Source of the DNA: a virus
DNA: 41,772 bases
Reading direction: 5' to 3' (one strand)
Virus record (IMG/VR): IMGVR_UViG_3300020563_000007
Span: 1-41,772 of that record
Part shown: positions 8,076 to 15,700 of the stretch, in pieces
Layout: every line of letters begins with the position of its first letter
How positions within the stretch are numbered: the stretch's first letter is position 1
Made by a program: the position numbers and the translations under genes
Notes under the pieces: generated by a model
The model's database searches: none
Told to the model about the DNA's origin: nothing
The model's input: only the letters and a program-made list of their open reading frames with translations

Positions 8076-10124
8076 TTAGTTACAGTTCCAACGACGTAGT
8101 GCTTTGTTAATTCTTGAATCTGGGTCTCTTGCAGTTTTTGCAGAAGTCAGTTTTGATTTCATGCCTTTCATTCGACGGCAGAAGTTAGCACGGCGTTTCG
8201 CTCTTTTACCTTTTGGTTTCTTCTCAGTTACTGCAGTCTGAAGTTTTGAACCAGGATTCTCACGACGATAAGCATCTACTGCTGCTTGACTCAATCCATC
8301 AGTTTTATCCTGACGATTGACTTTCTGCCAATCTTCCATAAACTGTTGGAAGGTTTTTAAGTCTGGTTCATAATGTGCAACCTGCATCTCTTTTTTAGGT
8401 TCTTTTTTAGCAAGTGGTGAATTGATTCCTTGTCTAATCTGTTGATATTTTTGATCTATTTTTCCAGCAGCACCAGGATTCCCTTGCTTCAGTCTATCAA
8501 CATCTTGTGGAGTCATTCCACCCATACCTGTTGTCTTTTTACCACCAATTTCAAAACTAGGACCTTCACCAAGTAAGTCACTACCAATACCTTTAGTTGG
8601 TTTTAATGGTTCTGGTTTGATGATATCAATAAACTCTGCGTAATGATTTCCATTAGCATCTTCAATAGATACGCTCTCCTTATTCATTTCACCACTATCA
8701 ACATAATCTGCTGCAGTGTCGATGTAATCAGCTGCTTTTGTAATCTTTGACTGAACCCATGCTTCTATCTCACCTTCACCTTTCTTCATTTTTTTCTTAA
8801 GTCTATTTGCAGCCTTAATGATTGTTGAAAGTTCTGAACGAGCCATTGAATACTCGTGGTCATAGGCTTCATTAGCAGGATGGACCGTTGCAATATTAAA
8901 TTTTTCTTGATTTGATGGTTCGTATGGTATTGAAAACATGGACCAATATTTTGGACCATATCTGCACTCACGCATCTTTTCCATTTTTTTGCACTTTGGA
9001 CAATATCTCATTTCATTTTCAAAAATTGGACCATCCCAATCATATGCAAGTGCATTAGTACTCTCTGATTTTGTTCCCCAGTTATCAGCACCTTTTTTGC
9101 GGCATTGAACAAGTGCTCCAGATGCATATGCACTTGGCCAAACCTTAAATCTTGCTTTTACTTTGTGATAACAGGCATCTTTGTTACCACTACCTTTGCC
9201 TGGTTTATCTTTCGATGCTTCGTTGAGTTCCATTGCTTCTTTGATTCCTGGTTCTGCTTTGACGTAATTTTTATCTTTTTTGCCTTTAGCAAAAGTTGGA
9301 ACATTTGTTGGTTTTGCTGCTCCAGATTTTTGTTGCTGCCCCTTATCTTTTTGACGCTTACGGCGAATTGCTGATCTAATTAACGCTTCACCTTTTTTAC
9401 CTTTTTTCTTTAAAGACTTTAATCTTCCGCTACTAAAACATTTAGGAGTTTTAGTTTCACCTGGTTCATTTGCACATGGAGAACCATCTGCCTGAACCCA
9501 TCCTGGTTTTCCACTTTTAGATTTGGAACCTTTAAACCAATGGTGAAGGGTTCCTTCATTAATCCAATCATCTGGAGTTTTTTGATGCTTATCAACAAAT
9601 GCATTATGCAATTGTTTAGCAGTCATATCATGCTTTTTCATAATTTTTCTCATGAGACCATCAATAGAATCATAAGAAGTATCATCTAATTTTTTTAATC
9701 CTGATTCGAGTTCTTCAACAGCATCATCCTCACAACCACAATGCTCCTTTACATCTTTAAATTTCTTATGATGTTTTTTAGCATCTGCCTCCATTTTTTT
9801 CAAACGAGTATAATAATCTGGAATTTCATCTAGATGCTGAAGAGCAATATCTGTTGCAAGATCTTTATCCTTTGTGTGTTCATGCTCGATTGGAATTCCC
9901 ATTTCAAGTTGCTTTTTTATAAAAGAAACTTCAAGGCGATGTTTCTTTGCAATTTGTTCAACTGTCTTATGGGACTTTACTTCGTGCATTTCATTGAATG
10001 GAGATTCGGATTTAGTCTCTTCACCACGTTGTCTTTTTTTACGAGCAGCACAATGAGCCTTTTGAGAAAATCCACTAGGATTATCACAATTTATTGATCT
10101 TTTATATTTGTCAGACCAACTCAT
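8076..10124 (-). CDS. Mosaic of small Cys/Lys-rich phage modules (DUF5661-like), 682 residues
   Basis: A very basic modular protein with no catalytic motif. Modules in order: CDNPSGFSQKAHCAARKKR (13-31); a DUF5661-like helical block (about 50-112: LEMGIPIEHEHTKD, TDIALQHLDEIPDYYTRLKK); YDSIDGLMRKIMKKHDMTAK to TPDDWI (151-188); PGWVQADGSPCANEPGETKT (207-226); CYHKVKARFKVWPSAYASGA (318-337, DUF5872-like as far as I recall); a Cys cluster YCPKCKKMEKMRECRYGPKY (374-393); a helical EAWVQSKITKAADYI block (454-468); an internal targeting-like KTFQQFMED (590-598); and a C-terminal CRRMKGMKSKLTSAKTARDP to WNC (649-681, DUF6321-like). Each block resembles small proteins or domains in marine phages. Its lysine content and its neighbour with a targeting peptide suggest a prohead core or DNA-associated protein; that is inference. 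Confidence 0.75.
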   Translation of the reverse strand: MSWSDKYKRSINCDNPSGFSQKAHCAARKKRQRGEETKSESPFNEMHEVKSHKTVEQIAKKHRLEVSFIKKQLEMGIPIEHEHTKDKDLATDIALQHLDEIPDYYTRLKKMEADAKKHHKKFKDVKEHCGCEDDAVEELESGLKKLDDTSYDSIDGLMRKIMKKHDMTAKQLHNAFVDKHQKTPDDWINEGTLHHWFKGSKSKSGKPGWVQADGSPCANEPGETKTPKCFSSGRLKSLKKKGKKGEALIRSAIRRKRQKDKGQQQKSGAAKPTNVPTFAKGKKDKNYVKAEPGIKEAMELNEASKDKPGKGSGNKDACYHKVKARFKVWPSAYASGALVQCRKKGADNWGTKSESTNALAYDWDGPIFENEMRYCPKCKKMEKMRECRYGPKYWSMFSIPYEPSNQEKFNIATVHPANEAYDHEYSMARSELSTIIKAANRLKKKMKKGEGEIEAWVQSKITKAADYIDTAADYVDSGEMNKESVSIEDANGNHYAEFIDIIKPEPLKPTKGIGSDLLGEGPSFEIGGKKTTGMGGMTPQDVDRLKQGNPGAAGKIDQKYQQIRQGINSPLAKKEPKKEMQVAHYEPDLKTFQQFMEDWQKVNRQDKTDGLSQAAVDAYRRENPGSKLQTAVTEKKPKGKRAKRRANFCRRMKGMKSKLTSAKTARDPDSRINKALRRWNCN

Positions 10125-10136
10125 TGAAAAAACACA

Positions 10137-10550
10137 TTACTCTTTATTATTTAGAAAACCTTGTTTAAGTAGTTTTGACAAATCGGCAGTTGATCCAACA
10201 AATAGTGCATTATTGTTAGTAACATTTGTTGTTTTAACCTTATCTTCTTCTACTTCCTTAAGTTTCTTTTGAAGGTCAATCAACTTATCAGTTGTATCAG
10301 CAACACTTTTAATGAGTTGTCCAGCAACTTCATATGCCCTAGGACTACCACCTTCTCCCGCAAGCTCCATAATGCCATTGATGGCCTCTTGACCTTTTTC
10401 AATCAAAGAATACAAATTGGCACGAGTATATTCATAATCTTTTTTAATATCATCTTTATTTCCACCAACAATTTCAACATCTGTTGGTTGTTTTTCAACG
10501 ATGCTAGAATCTGTATTAAAGGTCAAATCTAAATTTTCATATCCAGGCAT
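10137..10550 (-). CDS. gp16: Terminase small subunit gp16
   Basis: Small terminase: an oligomeric regulator that stimulates gp17 ATPase and helps choose the DNA to package. The 137 residues compare with 164 in T4. The body is a long helical region: DDIKKDYEYTRANLYSLIEKGQEAINGIMELA (about 33-64), SPRAYEVAGQLIKSVADTTDKLIDLQKKLKEVEE (about 69-102), then a short C-terminal tail NNNALFVGSTADLSKLLKQGF. The YEYTRxNLYxLIEKGQEAI block and the NNALFVGSTADLxKLL tail are typical of T4-like cyanophage gp16. It follows gp15 by six bases, as in T4, with GGAG about 13 bases before the ATG. The usual next gene, gp17, is about 3.8 kb further downstream. Confidence 0.93.
   Translation of the reverse strand: MPGYENLDLTFNTDSSIVEKQPTDVEIVGGNKDDIKKDYEYTRANLYSLIEKGQEAINGIMELAGEGGSPRAYEVAGQLIKSVADTTDKLIDLQKKLKEVEEDKVKTTNVTNNNALFVGSTADLSKLLKQGFLNNKE
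10148..10155 (-). promoter_or_regulatory. Late-promoter-like box, CTAAATA variant, before the 682-residue gene
   Basis: The minus strand reads TCTAAATA inside the last codons of gp16, 23 bases before the ATG of the 682-residue gene. It has one mismatch to NATAAATA and is the same variant as before gp20 and the 112-residue gene. It could start a separate transcript for the gp16-gp17 cassette. Confidence 0.4.
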
Positions 10551-10556
10551 GATATT

Positions 10557-11402
10557 TTATACATCTCCACCTTGAACAATATTGTATCTTCTAGAGTCTG
10601 TAAAGAATTCCGTTGTCTCTGAGAATCCAAAGTCATCATCTGGTCCAAGAAGTGCATCATCAATTTGTGTTATGACTCCATCATTGTTCAGATCTTCAAG
10701 TGCCTTTGGAGTGACAGTATATCTCATTTCCCTCTTAGCAGAGGTTGTATTTGTACCACTATATGTATCAACTTGAACTTTTCTGATAAGACCGTCTGTT
10801 GTATCGGAAATGGCACCAAACAGATATGTTTTAACAGTAAATGATAGTGTATAAATTAAAGCTCTTCTTGTACTGAAATCACCTTCATAATCATCTGTAA
10901 ATGAAACATTATTCAGAATGATTGGCATATCTCTTTTTTCTCCAATTGAATCCACTAAGTCAATTGTTAGATTCAATGCTGGTTGAAAGCATGGTAAAAT
11001 TTGCTCAACGATTTGAAGAGCATCATCATTTAGTTTGCAATAAATTGATAAATCGAATCCAATATTATATGGAACTGGCATAAAAACTTTCTTCAAATTA
11101 GTTCCATCAGAAGCTTTAAATGATTGGGTTACGCCTGCTTTTCTACTTGCATCATAACTTAGAGAAACCATTTCAAATGACATTCTTGGTAGAGTCATTG
11201 CAATTGGTTTATTCAATTCCGATTGCTCAGTCAATCTAGCAAGAAACTTTTGTCTAGGACCATATGATAAAGGAACTCTAAGTTCATCAACTACATTAAC
11301 ATCATTTTTATCATAATGCCTAATGTAAATTTGATTAAACAGGGTTCCAAATCCTATAATAGTTTTTCTAATAATTTCGTGATAATAGTAAGTACCTAAC
11401 AT
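10557..11402 (-). CDS. gp15: Tail completion and sheath stabiliser protein gp15
   Basis: gp15 forms a hexamer that caps the finished tail, stabilises the sheath and is the tail side of the head-tail joint. The 281 residues are near T4's 272. The N terminus MLGTYYYHEIIRKTIIGFGTLFNQIYIRH is typical of the family, followed by VPLSYGPRQKFLARL, LPRMSFEMVSLSYDASRK, FMPVPYNIGFDLSIYCKLNDDALQIVEQILPCFQP and a segment near RALIYTLSFTVKTYLFG. Its ATG overlaps the gp14 stop in TAATG, so the two are translationally coupled. The last 60 residues look flexible and acidic. Confidence 0.95.
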   Translation of the reverse strand: MLGTYYYHEIIRKTIIGFGTLFNQIYIRHYDKNDVNVVDELRVPLSYGPRQKFLARLTEQSELNKPIAMTLPRMSFEMVSLSYDASRKAGVTQSFKASDGTNLKKVFMPVPYNIGFDLSIYCKLNDDALQIVEQILPCFQPALNLTIDLVDSIGEKRDMPIILNNVSFTDDYEGDFSTRRALIYTLSFTVKTYLFGAISDTTDGLIRKVQVDTYSGTNTTSAKREMRYTVTPKALEDLNNDGVITQIDDALLGPDDDFGFSETTEFFTDSRRYNIVQGGDV

Positions 11403-14400
11403 TAGTAATTTCCAAATGGATTCGATTCTGAGAAGTCTATAATTTGATCTGCTTCAAATTCAATTTCATCATTTTCTTCATAGTCATCTAAGTTTCTCAA
11501 TGAAGCTGCAGCAGGAACTTCGCTGAGAGTTAAATATTCATCAACAACATATATAGCCGATGAAGCGGCGCCAACTAAAAGTTCGCCAGGAACAAACTTG
11601 CCATTTTCAATAGAAATCTGAATAATCCTATCATCAGCATCCCAACGCTTAACCCTTGCAGTGGTGCTTGAAATTGATCCAGTCACAACTTCATTAAACC
11701 AATACGTACCAACTCCAATGATTACTGGAGGTGATCCAATCGTAACCGTTGGTGGTGATTGATATCCAGAACCTGGGTCATCAATCAAGATATAATCAAT
11801 TTCATTAGTAACAGAATTCAATACCGCTCTTCCTCTTGCAGTTGTAAATCCAGCGGTAAAGTCTCTATCTGTTACAGTATTTGCAATGCTTACCGTAGGA
11901 GCAACTGTGTATCCAATACCTGGTTTTGTGATGACAACAGAAGTTATAGTGCCACTGACTCCAACAACGCCATAACCTTCTGGAATTTGTCCAAGAGGTC
12001 CAGAAATAGTTACTGAAGGTGTTGCCGTATATCCAAGACCAGGATTTGTTATTAAAATCTGATTCAGTCTTCCTGAAGATCTTAGGTTTGCAATAGCAGT
12101 TGCTCTAAAGTTTGAACCAACTCCAGTTGGACCAGATACAGTTACATTTGGATTGGTTAGGTATCCATATCCACCATAAGTTAGAGTTACTGAAGTAAGA
12201 ACTCCAGACGTGACGCTTGCTATTCCAGTTGCTCTGAAATCTGAAGGTGTTCCTGTTGGCGCTTCAATTGCAGCAGAAACAATTGATGTTACAATACCAG
12301 AAAGAGTAGTACTATTATTATCTAGAGATATTACTCTTCCGTTTGATATTGAGCATCCAATACTAATTGAATTCAATGTTCCAATACTATTTTCAAAATC
12401 ATCAAATAATACTGTATTGGAGTTTGGAACTGGAGTGGATGTTGGAACTGCAGATGTTCCTGTCGAAACCTTTGTCCCAAAAATATCGTCCAATAAAATT
12501 CCACTATTTGTAGAATTTTTAATAACGGGTGGAGTTATATCTGCATTTGTTACCAGTTCAATAACAGTTACTGTTGGGAATGAGTATCCGCTAGTATCTG
12601 TTCCATCAACGGTAAGTGTAACTGTCTGTACTGGAGGTGGATCATAGTCAGATGATAAGTATAGATAATGCCAAGTATCGTCAAGAGCATAGACATTTGA
12701 AGTTAATGATATTGTTCCGATACCAACTTCAAAATATCCTGAAGAATTAACTCTCATATCAACATTGTTAGCATACCCACCATTGGATAATCTGTTCAGT
12801 TCTATGAAAGTTGAAACACCTGATAATGTAGATGGAACTTTAACAAACATTTGAATAGAACCAGTTATTCCAATAGAGACGACACCTGCTCCAGAAATTG
12901 CTGGTCTAGTAATATTTCTATTCGGTTCTGTTGAAATTATTTTCCAAGAATTTGAACCAAATTTTGGTTGATTGACAAATCCAGGACTTAATACTAAGAA
13001 ATCAATATTTAATGATGGCTCAGTTGTATAGTACCTACCTGAGCTCAATAGTGAATATGAAATTGTAGATATACCACCAGATGAGACTAGTGAAGAAGAT
13101 ACTCTGGCAGTTGATGCTATACCTGTAGGGTTATCAAAGGTTAATGTTGGATTTGTGATGTAGAATTGTCCAGAAGATGCTATCGAAATGCTAGAGACAG
13201 TCTCTCCATAAACTAGCCCACCAACTGCGATAACTGTTGCAGTTGATCCAACTCCTGTTGGACTATCAATTGTAATAGTTGGAGCCTGACTATATCCTAT
13301 ACCAATATTTGCAATATTAAATGAGGATAACTGCTCATTTTGAATATTTGCAGTGGCAATTGCCGTTACAAAACCAATTGGATTTGGGGGACTAAAAGTA
13401 ACTCCTATACTTAGTTTTGGAGAGTAACTAGAACCACCATTATTAATTACTACTCTATCTAACGCTGTGTCTGCTATAACTGCGGTTCCTGCTGCACCAA
13501 TAAATGTGGGACCAGAGAAAGTAACACTTGGTGATGTGGTGTATCCTTGCCCACCAGAAGTTACAGGCACAAAAGATACCCCCTTTCGATAAACATCTAT
13601 AGAGCAAGTTGCTGCCGCACCCGTACCACCTCCACCGCTAATTGTTATAGTAGGTATTGAAGTATATCCCCAACCAGCGTCTTTTAATACAATTTCTTTG
13701 ATTGAACGGACTCCAGCAACTGAAGTTGTAATTGCAACTGCTTGTGCAGTTCTTCCGAATGCAGGAGCATTAGAAAATGTTACAGTTGGAGTCGATGTAT
13801 ATCCATATCCATCATTATTCAAATAGATTTTTCTAACATAATTGCTGTTTATATCTGCACCAAGAACTGCTGTTTGACCATAACCCACTAATCTGAGTGA
13901 TAGAATTTCTCCTTGATTTGCGATTACAGCATCTACATCTTCATTACCAGTATCAAAGACTTCATTCTCATATTCAAAGAGTTCGCATGATAACTCATAC
14001 ACATAACCTTTTCCAAGTTGATAAAATGGTTTTTCATGCTCAACAAATTTAACTTCAAATAATCTTTGACCAAGTGGAAAATAAATTACATCACCTTCTC
14101 TAGGTCTTAAAGCTACTTCTACTTCATATGCATCTTCTTCCTGTAAAAATGGACTAATAAATTCTTCAAATCTTTCTCTTGAAATAACTAAATTCAATTC
14201 ATCCTTTAAACTCATCCCAAATTTAGTTAAAATATCTCCAGCACCAGTATATCCCTCATAATTATTTACATATGCTTCTAGTAAATAAGAATCATCGAAT
14301 TTTGAAGTTTGAACTTCTTCGATAATTGTTTTTTTATTAACAAAAAATCTAGGAACATATACAACTTCAACACCATACATTCTTAACTGTTCATTGATTA

Positions 14401-14461
14401 AATCCTGAACAAGTCTTTGTTCAGCAGCGGATCCTTGTAAGAAAAAGGGATTTAATGCCAT
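11402..14461 (-). CDS. gp14: Neck protein gp14 with a very large GxGYT-repeat/LamG-like insert
   Basis: gp14 with gp13 forms the neck that closes the filled head and accepts the tail. T4 gp14 has 256 residues; this one has 1019. Residues 1 to about 175 are clearly gp14: MALNPFFLQGSAAEQRLVQD, YVPRFFVNKK, YLLEAYVNNYEGYTG and REGDVIYFPLGQRLFEVKFV. The last 100 or so (from YWFNEVVTGSIS to NPFGNY) look like the native C terminus. Between them lie about 720 residues with seven copies of a glycine-tyrosine repeat (for example YGYTSTPTVTF, WGYTSIPTITI, QGYTTSPSVTF), a LamG/concanavalin-like domain (about 490-630: IQMFVKVPSTLSGVSTFIEL ... DDTWHYLYLSSDYD) and four more repeats. The reading frame is intact. 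It is coupled to gp13 and gp15 by TAATG overlaps. The insert probably projects from the neck; carbohydrate binding is possible but not shown. Confidence 0.92.
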   Translation of the reverse strand: MALNPFFLQGSAAEQRLVQDLINEQLRMYGVEVVYVPRFFVNKKTIIEEVQTSKFDDSYLLEAYVNNYEGYTGAGDILTKFGMSLKDELNLVISRERFEEFISPFLQEEDAYEVEVALRPREGDVIYFPLGQRLFEVKFVEHEKPFYQLGKGYVYELSCELFEYENEVFDTGNEDVDAVIANQGEILSLRLVGYGQTAVLGADINSNYVRKIYLNNDGYGYTSTPTVTFSNAPAFGRTAQAVAITTSVAGVRSIKEIVLKDAGWGYTSIPTITISGGGGTGAAATCSIDVYRKGVSFVPVTSGGQGYTTSPSVTFSGPTFIGAAGTAVIADTALDRVVINNGGSSYSPKLSIGVTFSPPNPIGFVTAIATANIQNEQLSSFNIANIGIGYSQAPTITIDSPTGVGSTATVIAVGGLVYGETVSSISIASSGQFYITNPTLTFDNPTGIASTARVSSSLVSSGGISTISYSLLSSGRYYTTEPSLNIDFLVLSPGFVNQPKFGSNSWKIISTEPNRNITRPAISGAGVVSIGITGSIQMFVKVPSTLSGVSTFIELNRLSNGGYANNVDMRVNSSGYFEVGIGTISLTSNVYALDDTWHYLYLSSDYDPPPVQTVTLTVDGTDTSGYSFPTVTVIELVTNADITPPVIKNSTNSGILLDDIFGTKVSTGTSAVPTSTPVPNSNTVLFDDFENSIGTLNSISIGCSISNGRVISLDNNSTTLSGIVTSIVSAAIEAPTGTPSDFRATGIASVTSGVLTSVTLTYGGYGYLTNPNVTVSGPTGVGSNFRATAIANLRSSGRLNQILITNPGLGYTATPSVTISGPLGQIPEGYGVVGVSGTITSVVITKPGIGYTVAPTVSIANTVTDRDFTAGFTTARGRAVLNSVTNEIDYILIDDPGSGYQSPPTVTIGSPPVIIGVGTYWFNEVVTGSISSTTARVKRWDADDRIIQISIENGKFVPGELLVGAASSAIYVVDEYLTLSEVPAAASLRNLDDYEENDEIEFEADQIIDFSESNPFGNY
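11716..13876 (-). repeat. Coding repeat array in gp14: 11 GxGYT modules around a LamG-like domain
   Basis: A degenerate protein repeat of about 45-65 residues with core pattern (N/S)xGxGYxxxPxVT(I/F), then a glycine/alanine-rich strand. Cores before the LamG-like domain: DGYGYTSTPTVTF, AGWGYTSIPTITI, GGQGYTTSPSVTF, GGSSYSPKLSIGVTF, IGIGYSQAPTITI, SSGQFYITNPTLTF, SSGRYYTTEPSLNI. After it: GGYGYLTNPNVTV, PGLGYTATPSVTI, PGIGYTVAPTVSI, PGSGYQSPPTVTI. Boundaries are approximate. Confidence 0.8.
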
Positions 14462-15303
14462 TATCCAATAAAGTCGTAAGGTGGAAGTTCGTAATCCATT
14501 GACATTCTCTTTGTTATTTCATCAATTTCTCTTTCTGCATCTTCATAAATCTCTCTACCATTTAATTCAATTCCACCAGGTAACTTAACGCCACGGAACT
14601 TGATTAGATTTTGTCCCCATTGTCTTTTGATCAATGCAGTTAAGTATCTTTTAACAAAACTATCATTATATACTTTAGAAAAATCTGTTGGGTCAAGTGC
14701 TCTATAACAATCCATAACTAACCAAGTATCAACTGTTTTTGCCCCCCAATCAATATCTAAATATAATCTATTTTGCCTTTTATTAAATCTTATTTGCTTA
14801 TCTGTTGAAAGTAAAAAATCAATATCTTCTAGATATGTTTTTACCATTGCATACTGTAAGAGTTCAACTGAATTAAAGTAGTATAAATCATTCAAGAATA
14901 GTTGATACTTAATACTCCACATTCCAGATGAAACGGAACTCGTATCAAACTTATATATTTTTTCAATCCCAATTACAGAGTCTGGAACTTGAATATAGTT
15001 TGAATTTTCGTAAAAGTTAAAAGATGTGGATCCATAACCCGTAATTGTAGAACTCGCAGTTGTAGTTACAATTCCAACACCATTGTCATTTTTTGCTCTT
15101 CCTCTATCAATATCCGCTTGCGTTATCTTGTACTTTAAGTACATTCTTTCAACACCATCAAAATGACGCTCATTAAAAAATTGAATTGCATCATCAACCA
15201 GATCATCAATCTGATCATCATCTACGTTTATTTCTAAAACAGGAGCTCCTAATTTTCTTAAACAATAGTCAATCAATTGTTGGCGTGTTGATGGTTTTGC
15301 CAT
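14461..15303 (-). CDS. gp13: Neck protein gp13
   Basis: Neck protein, paired with gp14 in head completion. The 280 residues are close to T4's 309. The family-typical N terminus TRQQLIDYCLRKLGAPVLEI (5-24) is followed by DDQIDDLVDDAIQFFNERHFDG, the conserved acidic-aromatic block, then MYLKYKIT. Later blocks are DSVIGIEKIYKFD, LFLNDLYYFNSVELLQYAMVKTYLEDIDFLL, RQNRLYLDIDWG and LTALIKRQWGQNLIKFRGVKLPGGI, with a C-terminal YELPPYDFIG. The ATG overlaps the stop of the coiled-coil gene, and the stop overlaps the gp14 start (TAATG each time), so three consecutive genes are translationally coupled. Identification is secure. Confidence 0.96.
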   Translation of the reverse strand: MAKPSTRQQLIDYCLRKLGAPVLEINVDDDQIDDLVDDAIQFFNERHFDGVERMYLKYKITQADIDRGRAKNDNGVGIVTTTASSTITGYGSTSFNFYENSNYIQVPDSVIGIEKIYKFDTSSVSSGMWSIKYQLFLNDLYYFNSVELLQYAMVKTYLEDIDFLLSTDKQIRFNKRQNRLYLDIDWGAKTVDTWLVMDCYRALDPTDFSKVYNDSFVKRYLTALIKRQWGQNLIKFRGVKLPGGIELNGREIYEDAEREIDEITKRMSMDYELPPYDFIG

Positions 15304-15668
15304 TAGAGTTCTCCCTCATTAGGTTTAGTATCTTCTATCAACTCAACATCCTCACTCGTAACTGTCTTTTTGATCTTTTTCTTTGGTGGCATAGAAACCA
15401 ATCCAAATTGCATTTCTGACTCTACAGTTTCTAATAACTTCCTTTCTTCCTCCTCTAATCTTTCCATTTCAGCAATTTTCAATTCGGCAATAATTGCTTT
15501 TGCCTTTTCCAATTCAGCAATTAAATCTTGAACTCTTTTATTTAATCCATCAATAATTTGATTACTAGAAGAAACACGAGCTTCTAAAGCAATCACTTGA
15601 TTTAATAAATCAAAAGATTTCTGTTGATAAGAACCTAATAAAATTTTATAATCTACGTCTGAAGCCAT
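15303..15668 (-). CDS. Short coiled-coil protein in the wac (fibritin) position
   Basis: A 121-residue protein, mostly a predicted coiled coil: residues about 15-85 show heptad-like spacing (LLNQVIALEARVSSSNQIID, LNKRVQDLIAELEKAKAIIA, then a Glu/Lys-rich helix). A basic patch PPKKKIKK and an acidic tail SEDVELIEDTKPNEGEL follow. It has no similarity I can see to T4 fibritin and lacks a foldon-like C terminus. However, it occupies exactly the place of T4 wac, directly before gene 13, and is also coiled coil. It has its own exact late box. A whisker-like or neck-attached role is positional inference; a chaperone or assembly factor is an alternative. Its stop overlaps the gp13 ATG. Confidence 0.75.
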   Translation of the reverse strand: MASDVDYKILLGSYQQKSFDLLNQVIALEARVSSSNQIIDGLNKRVQDLIAELEKAKAIIAELKIAEMERLEEEERKLLETVESEMQFGLVSMPPKKKIKKTVTSEDVELIEDTKPNEGEL

Positions 15669-15690
15669 ATTAATGATTCCATAATAAAGT

Positions 15691-15698
15691 TATTTATC
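15691..15698 (-). promoter_or_regulatory. T4-type late promoter box (GATAAATA) before the coiled-coil/gp13 genes
   Basis: The minus strand reads GATAAATA, an exact NATAAATA match, in the 32-base gap before the 121-residue gene (22 bases before its ATG). It would drive the coupled coiled-coil, gp13, gp14, gp15 and gp16 run. Confidence 0.75.
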
Positions 15699-15700
15699 TA

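Noticed and set aside
10552-10561. TATAAAATAT before gp16 as a late promoter
   Set aside because: It does not match NATAAATA (extra A before the final TA) and ends two bases before the ATG, leaving no room for a leader.
12210-12647. 145-codon open frame on the plus strand
   Set aside because: Antisense shadow of the repeat region of gp14, with a low-complexity Val/Pro composition and no family resemblance.
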